Shown here in pieces: positions 1 through 4,328 of a DNA stretch of 6,920 nucleotides. Position numbers and translations under genes: made by a program. The stretch is from Phycisphaerae bacterium (lineage in GTDB: Bacteria > Planctomycetota > Phycisphaerae > Sedimentisphaerales > SG8-4): assembly GCA_030603035.1 (NCBI GenBank), contig JAUVYQ010000132.1, positions 1 through 6,920 of the forward strand. Reading direction: 5' to 3'. The first letter of the stretch is position 1. Every line of letters starts with the position of its first letter. The notes below the pieces were generated by a model. The model saw nothing but the letters and a program-made list of their open reading frames with translations. It did no database searches and was not told where the DNA came from.

Positions 1-35
1 CCGAGGCACTGTCAGGGTGCCTCGGTTTTTTTTTT
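1..35 (+). terminator. Intrinsic terminator ending the tail-module operon across the circle junction
   Basis: Positions 1-9 (ccgaggcac) pair perfectly with 17-25 (gtgcctcgg) around a 7-nt loop, followed directly by ten T residues at 26-35. This is a standard Rho-independent terminator. On the circle it lies about 40 nt downstream of the stop of the 6304 gene, so it ends that operon; the same sequence appears again at 6780-6814. The leader of the next operon starts right after the T tract. Confidence 0.9.
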
Positions 36-128
36 ATATTTTACTTGACGCACCTCTCAATATTTGCGTTACTGCAAAAAAATAGACCCGCCGGAGCTCC
101 TAATTGGCCGGCATTTTGAGGTAACGCT
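36..128 (+). promoter_or_regulatory. Leader/promoter region of the zinc-finger-HNH operon with anti-SD inverted repeats
   Basis: A TTGACG box at 45-50 is a good -35; at 17-bp spacing the only -10 is the poor GTTACT at 68-73, so the promoter may need an activator. The block TTTTACTTGAC followed by GCACCTCTC (50-58) recurs upstream of the gene at 4329. Several inverted repeats lie here: GCGTTAC (66-72) with GTAACGC (121-127), GCCGG (90-94) with CCGGC (108-112), the palindrome GGAGCTCC (93-100), and ACCTC (52-56), which can pair with the Shine-Dalgarno GAGGT at 118-122. Pairing of 66-72 with 121-127 would cover part of the ribosome site, so translational control is plausible but unproven. Confidence 0.5.
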
Positions 129-326
129 ATGAGTTATCACAGATACAATATTTCAAAATGGTGCCGATGGTGTGGAAAGGCATATATGGCCGTCAGGCCT
201 GTCGGTAAAGATGGTTTCTGCACTAAAGCACACAAGCAAGCCCACTATCGAGCCTACAAAAAATACGTTACAGCACGCCCCCGGGCCCGAGCAGCTCATG
301 CCGGCAGCCGGCTGAAACACAAGTAA
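129..326 (+). CDS. Small zinc-finger-like protein (65 aa)
   Basis: Residues C12-x2-C15, C31 and H35 (or H39) form a CxxC...CxxxH arrangement that fits one structural zinc site. The layout, with an aromatic/basic helix after the second half-site, resembles small zinc-binding proteins common in phages and mobile elements. The C-terminal third (about 46-65) is strongly basic (Arg, Lys, Ala), which fits nucleic-acid binding. The start at 129 is set by a Shine-Dalgarno GAGGT at 118-122. It is the first gene of a two-gene operon, 11 bp ahead of the HNH gene, so it may be a DNA-binding partner or a regulator. No specific family can be named; the metal site is read from the residue pattern and DNA binding is inferred. 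Its first 13 bases recur at 6908-6920 because of the circle overlap. Confidence 0.7.
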   Translation: MSYHRYNISKWCRWCGKAYMAVRPVGKDGFCTKAHKQAHYRAYKKYVTARPRARAAHAGSRLKHK

Positions 327-337
327 CGCTAAAAACG

Positions 338-667
338 ATGATAGTACAAAGAGACAAAGACCGTGACCTCGGCCCAGCCTGTGTTTTACCGCTTACGAAA
401 GGCAAATTCACACTGATCAGTCCGCATCGACTCAAAACTATTGGACAATTCAAATGGTGTGCCAAAAAATCACACTCGAAATACTATGCCATGCGCAAAG
501 TCACCACCAACGACACAGTAAAATACGAGCTCATGCACAGAGCCATCGCTCAAACTCCGCCAGACGAGCTCTGCCATCACCGAAACGATCACTCTCTCGA
601 CAATCGAGACCTAAACCTCCAAAACATAAGCCCATTCGAGCACACAAAATTCTACTCATGGCGATAA
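338..667 (+). CDS. HNH homing-type endonuclease (109 aa)
   Basis: The protein follows the order of small phage-type HNH nucleases. An N-terminal beta segment (about residues 15-50: LPLTKGKFTLIS, then FKW, then YYAMRK) leads to an MHR at 66-68 and the beta-beta-alpha metal core (CHH at 79-81, LDNR at 87-90, NLQNIS at 93-98). Families of this type usually show DHxNxxxLDNRxxNLR; here the first Asp is Cys and the second half keeps the Asn. Catalysis would be a metal-dependent DNA nick or double-strand cut. No clear Shine-Dalgarno precedes the ATG, which lies 11 bp after the upstream stop, so translation is probably coupled. It is free-standing, not inside an intron I can see. It could be a selfish homing gene or a DNA-processing nuclease of the element. 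HNH identity is fairly sure; activity is not, given the Cys at the first core position. Confidence 0.82.
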   Translation: MIVQRDKDRDLGPACVLPLTKGKFTLISPHRLKTIGQFKWCAKKSHSKYYAMRKVTTNDTVKYELMHRAIAQTPPDELCHHRNDHSLDNRDLNLQNISPFEHTKFYSWR

Positions 668-762
668 AAACAGACCAACGGCAAAGACCACGTCCCGTAA
701 GGCGGGAACGGTCAGGCGAACAGTGGGATAAATGAACCCCGCCCCGTTGGTCTGTTTTTTTT
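666..762 (+). ncRNA. Terminator enclosing a possible three-way-junction RNA
   Basis: A perfect 16-nt inverted repeat (666-681 with 744-759) closes about 62 nt and ends in a T8 tract (755-762), so it terminates the HNH operon; the left arm overlaps the last base pairs of the HNH stop codon. Inside are two further stems. P2 pairs 686-689 with 710-713 and 692-697 with 703-709 (one bulged A), with loop taagg. P3 pairs 715-718 with 740-743 and 725-727 with 737-739, with loop ataaatgaa. The three stems meet at a tight junction with an A-rich linker at 682-685. Ordinary terminators do not carry a folded 62-nt insert, so this may be a stable small RNA, a riboswitch-like element or a processed 3' end. 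It matches no class I can identify. Confidence 0.6.
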
Positions 763-772
763 GTAAAAACAC

Positions 773-808
773 GGTTAACCCCACGATAGACTCTATTTTA
801 CATGTAAA
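773..808. repeat. Two perfect palindromes upstream of the truncated-paralog gene
   Basis: GGTTAACC at 773-780 and TTTACATGTAAA at 797-808 are perfect 8- and 12-bp palindromes in the short gap between the HNH terminator and the ORF at 860. Such symmetric sites commonly bind dimeric repressors. A TTGACG at 825-830 lies just downstream, but I see no good -10 at the right spacing, so the operator role is inferred. Confidence 0.4.
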
Positions 809-859
809 TATAGTAATTATGGAGTTGACGTTGGGATAGTGCTGTGGTAAGGCTGGGAT

Positions 860-1135
860 ATGGCTTTATTGAGATTCGGAAACGGAATTGTAGAGATAAC
901 TGGGAGTCTCTCCGGAAACTACTACCACAGAGATCGTACAGGTAACCACTGCAGCCGTCAACCCCGGCATGTAAACAAACGAACCTCCGCACAAGCCCGG
1001 CAAAGGTCAGCATTTTCCCAAGCACGTCACTTCTGTAGCATTCCAATTTGCATAAGCACCAACATCTACAGAGCACTAAATAATCTGCCACTCCACCACT
1101 TCAACGAAGCAAGAGAACGTATTGATCAACATTGA
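860..1135 (+). CDS. Truncated, diverged paralog of the structural protein at 4329 (91 aa)
   Basis: The first 30 residues match the start of the 4329 protein at 14 of 30 positions with many conservative changes: MAL at 1-3, G7, GIV at 9-11, GS at 15-16, G19, R24, R26, GN at 28-29. With one inserted residue, the VN-x-R-x3-Q-x3-R stretch also aligns (VN at residues 38-39 here, 38-39 before the gap shift in the paralog region). After about residue 55 the similarity fades. The full-length family continues for roughly 150 more residues, so this is either a cut-down functional version or a decaying duplicate whose end drifted into new sequence. A Shine-Dalgarno TAAGG at 848-852 supports the start, so translation is likely. 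It stands alone between a terminator and the long non-coding region. Function is unknown; a short dominant-interfering or regulatory form is only a guess. Confidence 0.55.
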   Translation: MALLRFGNGIVEITGSLSGNYYHRDRTGNHCSRQPRHVNKRTSAQARQRSAFSQARHFCSIPICISTNIYRALNNLPLHHFNEARERIDQH

Positions 1136-1265
1136 GGTCCTCGAATACCAAAATCGAGGTCCCCTTCTCCTTTCCGCTTTCCCCGCCAAAGGCTGGTAGC
1201 GCCGTTGCATGGTAAAGTATCCTCCGTAACACATGTCGCATACATTACAGCACACTAGGGTGTGG

Positions 1266-1375
1266 TAGACATCTATACCGTTAGTACATCCGCAGGAACA
1301 CAAGCAACACTTGGACCCGTTAGACATCTAAAATACAGGTACATCCGTAGGAACAATTGCACGGTGGAAACACGT
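1266..1375. repeat. Imperfect 55-bp tandem direct repeat (two units)
   Basis: TAGACATCTA at 1266-1275 recurs at 1321-1330, and the 17-mer GTACATCCGYAGGAACA at 1284-1300 recurs at 1339-1355 with one change. Both blocks are displaced by exactly 55 bp, giving two adjacent units. A shorter related piece, CACATCCGTTAGG, lies near 1431-1443. The pattern fits a duplicated protein-binding site or iteron-like module; two units are too few to call iterons. Confidence 0.65.
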
Positions 1376-1461
1376 ACACTTCACATTCTCCACCCACTTA
1401 CCCCCACCCAACCACCCGCGCACGCACAGCACATCCGTTAGGTTATAATACATATCCGCCG

Positions 1462-1592
1462 TGGTTGGGGTTTTTTGCGACCCACTTCGTTCAGTGTGGT
1501 GACGAATTTTCGTATTTTTTTCGGTGGGCTCGCTAACGCTCCAATAGGCCGAAAAAAATACGAACACCACACAGTCGCAAAAACCCCAACCA
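1462..1592. repeat. Very long imperfect hairpin (131 nt, 43 paired positions)
   Basis: Three stem blocks are collinear. An outer block pairs 1462-1481 with 1574-1592 (19 bp, one bulged T), a middle block pairs GTGTGGTG 1494-1501 with 1565-1572, and an inner perfect 16-bp block pairs 1509-1524 with 1549-1564 around a 24-nt loop. Left-side bulges of 12 nt (1482-1493) and 7 nt (1502-1508) break the symmetry; the first can form its own CACT/AGTG mini-stem. It could be a cruciform or single-strand recombination/replication site, a degenerate MITE-like palindrome, or a structured RNA. Confidence 0.8.
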
Positions 1593-1684
1593 ACGTCGGT
1601 CGGAACGAACAACCGACCTCGAAACAAAAATCTTACGCCAGCACGCTCAGCGCTTGCTGGCTTCATCGCCGCAGTTTCCGCCTT

Positions 1685-1763
1685 GGTTTCCCCCCTTGCA
1701 AAATCCCCCCTTCCGAGGCGCCTTCAAATAAGGAGTGGGAGTTTACCTGCAAGGGGGGAAACC
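1685..1763. repeat. Hairpin with perfect 16-bp pyrimidine/purine arms
   Basis: GGTTTCCCCCCTTGCA at 1685-1700 is the exact reverse complement of 1748-1763. The interior continues with a second C-rich/G-rich imperfect pairing (about 1700-1714 with 1732-1744), so nearly the whole 79 nt can fold as one rod. No T tract follows on either strand, so it is not an intrinsic terminator. Confidence 0.75.
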
Positions 1764-1779
1764 CATCCAGGACACTGCT

Positions 1780-1844
1780 AAAATCACATTCACCCCCTAA
1801 ATGTCACCGTACCGGTGACATCCAGGTGCCCCCCCTGTGATTTT
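1780..1844. repeat. Bulged hairpin capped by a 9-bp inverted repeat
   Basis: AAAATCACA (1780-1788) pairs with TGTGATTTT (1836-1844). CACC (1791-1794) pairs with GGTG (1825-1828). The tip is ATGTCACCG (1801-1809) with CGGTGACAT (1813-1821) around a 3-nt loop. A C7 bulge sits at 1829-1835. The last arm ends in four T residues then GCG, too weak a tract for a confident terminator. Confidence 0.7.
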
Positions 1845-1898
1845 GCGATGAAGAATTTTTGTTTTTACGATGTCCAGGTTGTCCTTCCTCCCTCCTCT

Positions 1899-1963
1899 GT
1901 GGCCGACCTACAATTACCGTGCCAGTAATGAAGTGTCACGTTAATTGTGTCTTGGTCGGCCAC
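1899..1963. repeat. Long hairpin with 10-bp and 7-bp stem blocks
   Basis: GTGGCCGACC (1899-1908) pairs with GGTCGGCCAC (1954-1963), then ACAATTA (1910-1916) with TAATTGT (1942-1948), then CGTG (1918-1921) with CACG (1937-1940). The collinear nesting over 65 nt argues for a selected structure rather than chance. It overlaps an open frame at 1859-2272 that does not look like a protein. Confidence 0.75.
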
Positions 1964-1993
1964 CGGCGTCCTTTAGCAGCTCAGCGTTTGTTG

Positions 1994-2081
1994 CGCCGCC
2001 CTATCGGTCGGCGTCAGGGCCTGGCTACGCGCGGCGGAAGCCTACGCACTCCGCCAGGCTGTCGGTGCCCTCCGGCACCGA
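1994..2081. repeat. Cluster of GC-rich hairpins
   Basis: CGCCG (1994-1998) can pair with CGGCG (2009-2013). GCCTGGC (2019-2025) pairs with GCCAGGC (2053-2059), with GGCGGA (2033-2038)/TCCGCC (2050-2055) as an alternative inner stem. TCGGTGCC (2062-2069) pairs with GGCACCGA (2074-2081) around a 4-nt loop. They follow the 1899-1963 hairpin directly and may belong to one folded domain. Confidence 0.55.
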
Positions 2082-2195
2082 ATCGGAAGCACCTCCATGG
2101 CGCCCGGGTAGATATTCGGTTGAGGTTGTTTTGGATTCGTGTAGTCCCCTCGTTGACTGCGTCAATGCACAAATATGCAGGTTTTTATGCATTTC

Positions 2196-2239
2196 GGCAA
2201 TTTAGCCGCCCTAACGGTCTATCGTGGCGGCCAATTGCC
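2196..2239. repeat. Hairpin with two stacked perfect stem blocks
   Basis: GGCAATT (2196-2202) pairs with AATTGCC (2233-2239), and inside it GCCGCC (2205-2210) pairs with GGCGGC (2226-2231) around a 15-nt loop. Only a TA/C bulge separates the blocks, giving 13 bp in all. Confidence 0.7.
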
Positions 2240-2259
2240 AAAACTGACCTCATAGGAAG

Positions 2260-2307
2260 CCGGTGGCGCTGATAACTGGCGCCGACCCACCCCACAGTGC
2301 CCACCGG
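2260..2307. repeat. Nested inverted repeats
   Basis: CCGGTGG (2260-2266) pairs with CCACCGG (2301-2307). A competing inner stem pairs GGCGC (2265-2269) with GCGCC (2279-2283). The two share two bases, so the region may switch between folds. Confidence 0.5.
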
Positions 2308-2318
2308 GAAAAGTCACA

Positions 2319-2455
2319 AATGTCGCTTTCTGTATAAAGTGCGACTCAATCTCTGAGCCGGCTCCGGCTCAGCCGAAAAAATGTCGTAAAAAAAATGTCG
2401 TTTTTGTGATGGACACAATGTCGGTTTGCCGATATACTTGATATCAGGAATGTCG
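2319..2455 (+). repeat. Five AATGTCG boxes around the recombinase-operon promoter, plus a hairpin
   Basis: AATGTCG occurs at 2319-2325, 2380-2386, 2394-2400, 2417-2423 and 2449-2455, all in the same orientation. One lies inside the promoter spacer and one just past the expected transcription start, so a protein binding them would block the polymerase. A 9-bp inverted repeat (CTGAGCCGG 2353-2361 with 2364-2372) sits between boxes 1 and 2. Uneven spacing (61, 14, 23, 32 bp) fits operators better than classical iterons, but an origin role is also possible. Confidence 0.65.
2410..2438 (+). promoter_or_regulatory. Sigma-70-like promoter of the recombinase operon
   Basis: TGGACA (2410-2415, five of six consensus) and TATACT (2433-2438, five of six) are separated by exactly 17 bp. 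A start near 2445 leaves a short leader to the ATG at 2477. An AATGTCG box fills part of the spacer, and imperfect symmetric sites overlap it (TCGGtttgCCGA at 2421-2432, GATATacttgATATC at 2431-2445), suggesting repression. Confidence 0.7.
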
Positions 2456-2476
2456 TTATTCAGAAAGGAGCAAAAT

Positions 2477-2848
2477 ATGTCACACAGTTACGGCCAACTC
2501 GAACAGTTTTCAACTCCTGAAACACAAGGTCAGAAAGGAGAACCAATGAACATCGAGCCACTCGTCAGCTTTGCTGCGAAGTTAATGGAGTCCGCAGCAA
2601 AAGGAGCTCATCCAACGCTTCACCTATGCTACTTTGACGGCAAACTCCAATGCCTACCACCGAAGCACACCATCCATCGTCACGTTATCCTGTTCACTTT
2701 CCGGGCCGAGGATTGGCCGAAAGGTCTACACGCTCAAGAATGGGACCAAATCCGTAAAGAAATTTCAAAACTAACAAAGGAGCTCGAAACATGTCTAACA
2801 AATTTACACAAGTCGGCACAAACAGCACAAAACCGATCAAAAACTTAA
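2477..2848 (+). CDS. Unknown protein co-expressed with the recombinase (123 aa; alternative 100-aa start at 2546)
   Basis: I do not recognise the family. From 2477 the protein has a polar 23-residue N-terminus, then an amphipathic helix (LVSFAAKLMESAAKG), a beta-type middle part and a C-terminal Lys/Glu-rich helix that may form a coiled coil. Two in-frame ATGs, at 2477 and 2546, are each preceded by the identical 11-mer TCAGAAAGGAG (2460-2470 and 2530-2540), so both a 123-aa and a 100-aa form may be made. Its last 58 bases overlap the start of the recombinase gene in another frame, which implies translational coupling and a shared job. An accessory or directionality factor, or a repressor acting on the AATGTCG boxes, is a reasonable guess from position only. 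It has no helix-turn-helix I can point to. Confidence 0.72.
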   Translation: MSHSYGQLEQFSTPETQGQKGEPMNIEPLVSFAAKLMESAAKGAHPTLHLCYFDGKLQCLPPKHTIHRHVILFTFRAEDWPKGLHAQEWDQIRKEISKLTKELETCLTNLHKSAQTAQNRSKT

Positions 2849-3432
2849 CCGCAACTGAATGTCACGACCTTAGAGTGTGGCTCGAACAACGAATCACCAG
2901 CCAAATACCAACCGAAAAAGATGTACGAAACGCCACAATGATATTGCTAATGCTCGATGCCGGCCTGAGAGTCGGCGAATGTGTCCAGATACGGTTATCA
3001 AACCTACTCTTCGAACGTCACCCCGCAAAATCAGTTATGATAAACGCAGCTATTGCCAAAACAAAGATTGAAAGAATGATACCAATGAGTCACTCTCTCC
3101 GAATCGCCCTTGACCGAATGACAGACTTTGTTTGGGGTTACGACCCGGACTGGCCCGACCACTTCGCATTTTACATCCGCGACAAACACAAACATCTAAC
3201 GACTCGACAAGTTGAACGAATCGTTGGTTCAATCAGCCATACTGCTTTTGGACGTCCCATTCATCCGCACGTATTACGTCACACATTCGCGACCAACCTG
3301 ATGAAAGTTACTGATATGCGGACCGTACAAATACTTCTCGGTCATAAAAGCATAACATCGACTCAAGTTTACACTCATCCGAGCGTTGATGACTGTGAAA
3401 ACGCCATCAAAGCCGTCGAACAAAACTGTTAA
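2791..3432 (+). CDS. Tyrosine recombinase, catalytic domain only (213 aa)
   Basis: The catalytic domain is complete: Arg60 in AGLRVGE, Lys90 in the beta-hairpin before RMIP, His160 and Arg163 in HPHVLRHTFAT, His185 in LLGHKS, and nucleophile Tyr194 in TQVYTHP. The HVLRHTFAT and LLGH signatures place it near the Xer/phage-integrase branch. Xer-type enzymes are usually about 300 aa because of an N-terminal core-binding domain; here the catalytic domain begins almost at once (about residue 18), a size closer to FimB/FimE-type recombinases. It would cut and rejoin DNA through a 3'-phosphotyrosine to integrate, excise, invert or resolve the circle. The ATG at 2791 has a strong AAAGGAG site at 2776-2782 inside the overlapping upstream gene. 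Lacking the clamp domain, it may need a partner, for which the upstream product is a candidate. Confidence 0.93.
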   Translation: MSNKFTQVGTNSTKPIKNLTATECHDLRVWLEQRITSQIPTEKDVRNATMILLMLDAGLRVGECVQIRLSNLLFERHPAKSVMINAAIAKTKIERMIPMSHSLRIALDRMTDFVWGYDPDWPDHFAFYIRDKHKHLTTRQVERIVGSISHTAFGRPIHPHVLRHTFATNLMKVTDMRTVQILLGHKSITSTQVYTHPSVDDCENAIKAVEQNC

Positions 3433-3446
3433 CAAAATTGTGGACA

Positions 3447-3464
3447 ACCTGTGCGCAAACAGGT
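3447..3464. other. Candidate Xer-type recombination core
   Basis: ACCTGT (3447-3452) and ACAGGT (3459-3464) are perfect 6-bp arms around a 6-bp centre, GCGCAA, 14 bp after the recombinase stop. Recombinase genes often lie next to their att site, and Xer cores have a 6-bp spacer. The flanks (11-bp arms) are not symmetric, and an offset match of TGTGCGCAAAC to the XerC half of dif (8 of 11 by eye) is the only other support. No T tract follows, so it is not a terminator. Confidence 0.3.
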
Positions 3465-3499
3465 AAGATCTAACATCCATGCGTTACACTCCTTTCAAG

Positions 3500-3535
3500 C
3501 CTGTTCGATTCGACACCGAATCGAACAGGTTTTTT
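3500..3535 (+). terminator. Strong intrinsic terminator of the recombinase operon
   Basis: A perfect 13-bp stem (3500-3512 with 3517-3529) has a 4-nt loop and is followed by six T residues at 3530-3535. It lies 67 bp after the recombinase stop and isolates that operon from the tail module. Confidence 0.93.
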
Positions 3536-3553
3536 CACAATTTCTGTAAAATA

Positions 3554-3584
3554 ATCACCACCCTGTAAGGGTGGTGATATTTTT
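3554..3584 (+). terminator. Second intrinsic terminator
   Basis: ATCACCACCC (3554-3563) pairs with GGGTGGTGAT (3569-3578) around a 5-nt loop, followed by ATTTTT. Upstream A-rich sequence lets the stem extend, so it may work in both directions. Two terminators in series just ahead of the next promoter suggest that insulation of the tail operon matters. Confidence 0.8.
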
Positions 3585-3591
3585 CAGGCCC

Positions 3592-3620
3592 TTGAACTTC
3601 ACAATTTCACATAGTATACT
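3592..3620 (+). promoter_or_regulatory. Sigma-70-like promoter of the tail-module operon
   Basis: TTGAAC (3592-3597) and TATACT (3615-3620) are 17 bp apart, both near consensus. The predicted start near 3627 gives a 56-nt AT-rich leader containing the palindrome GTTTAAAC (3631-3638). The 3683 ATG has only a weak AAAGG site at 3668-3672. Confidence 0.75.
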
Positions 3621-3682
3621 ACTACGAATAGTTTAAACTCTTATACTTAATAATCATATACAAAGGCAAAGGCTGTGAAATC

Positions 3683-4246
3683 ATGGGACATTCGACAGTA
3701 GCAACCGCATACGGTGACAATTGCTTGTGCTGTTGGGACGCAGGAGAAACACCACTATCAGTCTACATCTCTTTTGGAGAGATTGAACATTGTCAACTCG
3801 GTGACCCTGTACCTGCCGCACCAATCAATGACTCGTTTGAAATTCCCCAGGACCCGGGAGATCCCTGTGTCTGGCTCGATTCAATCGGCCCCTGGCATTT
3901 TCGCTGGGAAGCCTGCTGGGGCGGTGATAGCAACTGCTTTCAGACGTGGCAGATATGGGACTGCTTTCAAGGTAACCAAAACTTCAACTGCGCCAACTAC
4001 TTTGATAATATTCTCGGTTGTGGTGCAGCTTTCGTCAGTGGTACACACGGACACGCAGCAATTGTATACAACACCGGCCCGACTGATCACTCTATCGGCA
4101 GCCTGTTAGCAGCCATCAATATGGAACCACACGCAGAAACAAAGTTTGAATTTTGGCCGGCCAGTGAAGAAAAAATCGTTGTAAGATTCGCACGAAAAAG
4201 CGATGCAACCAACATTCTTATCCTGGTAGAGCCGGAAAATTTATAA
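3683..4246 (+). CDS. Cysteine- and tryptophan-rich putative phage structural protein (187 aa)
   Basis: Ten cysteines (residues 14, 16, 17, 37, 62, 78, 85, 94, 103, 113) are confined to the first 113 residues, starting with a CLCC cluster; the rest has none. Seven Trp residues lie in the first 92 positions. The alternation after CLCC (LSVYISFGEIEHC, then SFEIPQ, then CVWLD) is typical of small beta-sandwich modules I associate with tail-region genes in environmental virus contigs; I cannot name a family. Cys pairs could bind metal or form disulphides. There is no signal peptide or membrane segment, so secretion by the Sec route is unlikely. It is the first gene after a strong promoter and precedes the structural, fibre and collar-type genes, which supports a virion or host-contact role. 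Confidence 0.7.
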   Translation: MGHSTVATAYGDNCLCCWDAGETPLSVYISFGEIEHCQLGDPVPAAPINDSFEIPQDPGDPCVWLDSIGPWHFRWEACWGGDSNCFQTWQIWDCFQGNQNFNCANYFDNILGCGAAFVSGTHGHAAIVYNTGPTDHSIGSLLAAINMEPHAETKFEFWPASEEKIVVRFARKSDATNILILVEPENL

Positions 4247-4255
4247 ATTTTTTAC

Positions 4256-4285
4256 TTGACATCGGTCTGAGCACCTCTCTCTAAT
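4256..4285 (+). promoter_or_regulatory. Internal promoter before the 4329 gene
   Basis: TTGACA (4256-4261, full consensus) and TCTAAT (4280-4285, five of six) are 18 bp apart, with a start near 4292. It lies immediately after the stop of the Cys-rich gene and would drive the fibre genes independently of the 3592 promoter. Confidence 0.7.
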
Positions 4286-4325
4286 GGTAACCCAAAGCTC
4301 CGGAGCCAGATGAAAGAGAGGTGCT
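4270..4325 (+). promoter_or_regulatory. Inverted repeat masking the ribosome site in read-through transcripts
   Basis: AGCACCTCTCT (4270-4280) is the exact reverse complement of AGAGAGGTGCT (4315-4325), which holds the Shine-Dalgarno GAGGTG (4318-4323) of the 4329 gene. The left arm overlaps the -10 and lies upstream of the internal start near 4292, so only transcripts from the upstream promoter would contain both arms. Those would hide the ribosome site, while internally started mRNA would expose it. The palindrome GCTCCGGAGC (4297-4306) sits in the loop. Confidence 0.65.
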
Positions 4326-4328
4326 TTT

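Larger units (their letters stand above)
1136..2409. other. Long structured non-coding region; candidate origin/recombination/ncRNA region
   Basis: About 1.27 kb, nearly a fifth of the circle, holds no ORF with protein-like composition, a credible ribosome site or a recognisable domain. It is dense in inverted repeats: CCTCGA/TCGAGG at 1139-1159, a 131-nt hairpin, two pyrimidine/purine-arm hairpins, five GC-rich hairpins from 1899 to 2372, a 55-bp tandem repeat and the first of the AATGTCG boxes. Since no replication protein is recognised elsewhere, this is the best candidate for origin, transfer or attachment functions, or for structured RNAs. These roles are inferred only from structure. 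Confidence 0.6.

Noticed and set aside
666..762. Known ribozyme (twister, hammerhead) or an IscB/HEARO-type guide RNA
   Set aside because: The conserved cores I know for twister and hammerhead are absent, and the upstream HNH gene lacks RuvC and bridge-helix parts expected for IscB/IsrB.
1266..1375. CRISPR-like repeats
   Set aside because: Only two adjacent imperfect 55-bp units without spacers, and no cas gene.
1431..1600. Integron attC site
   Set aside because: A GTTRRRY-like heptamer occurs at 1436, but no matching RYYYAAC partner sits at the far end of the hairpin and no integron integrase signature is seen.
1328..1666. 112-codon open frame on the - strand
   Set aside because: It runs through the 131-nt hairpin, shows no domain or plausible start signal, and all supported genes are on the + strand.
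1859..2272. Open frame of 137 codons on the + strand
   Set aside because: Its sequence is dominated by Arg, Pro, Cys and Leu as expected from GC-rich hairpins, it has no ribosome site, and it overlaps at least four inverted repeats.
2353..2372. Intrinsic terminator upstream of the recombinase operon
   Set aside because: The hairpin is followed by A residues on the + strand and has no T tract after it on the - strand.
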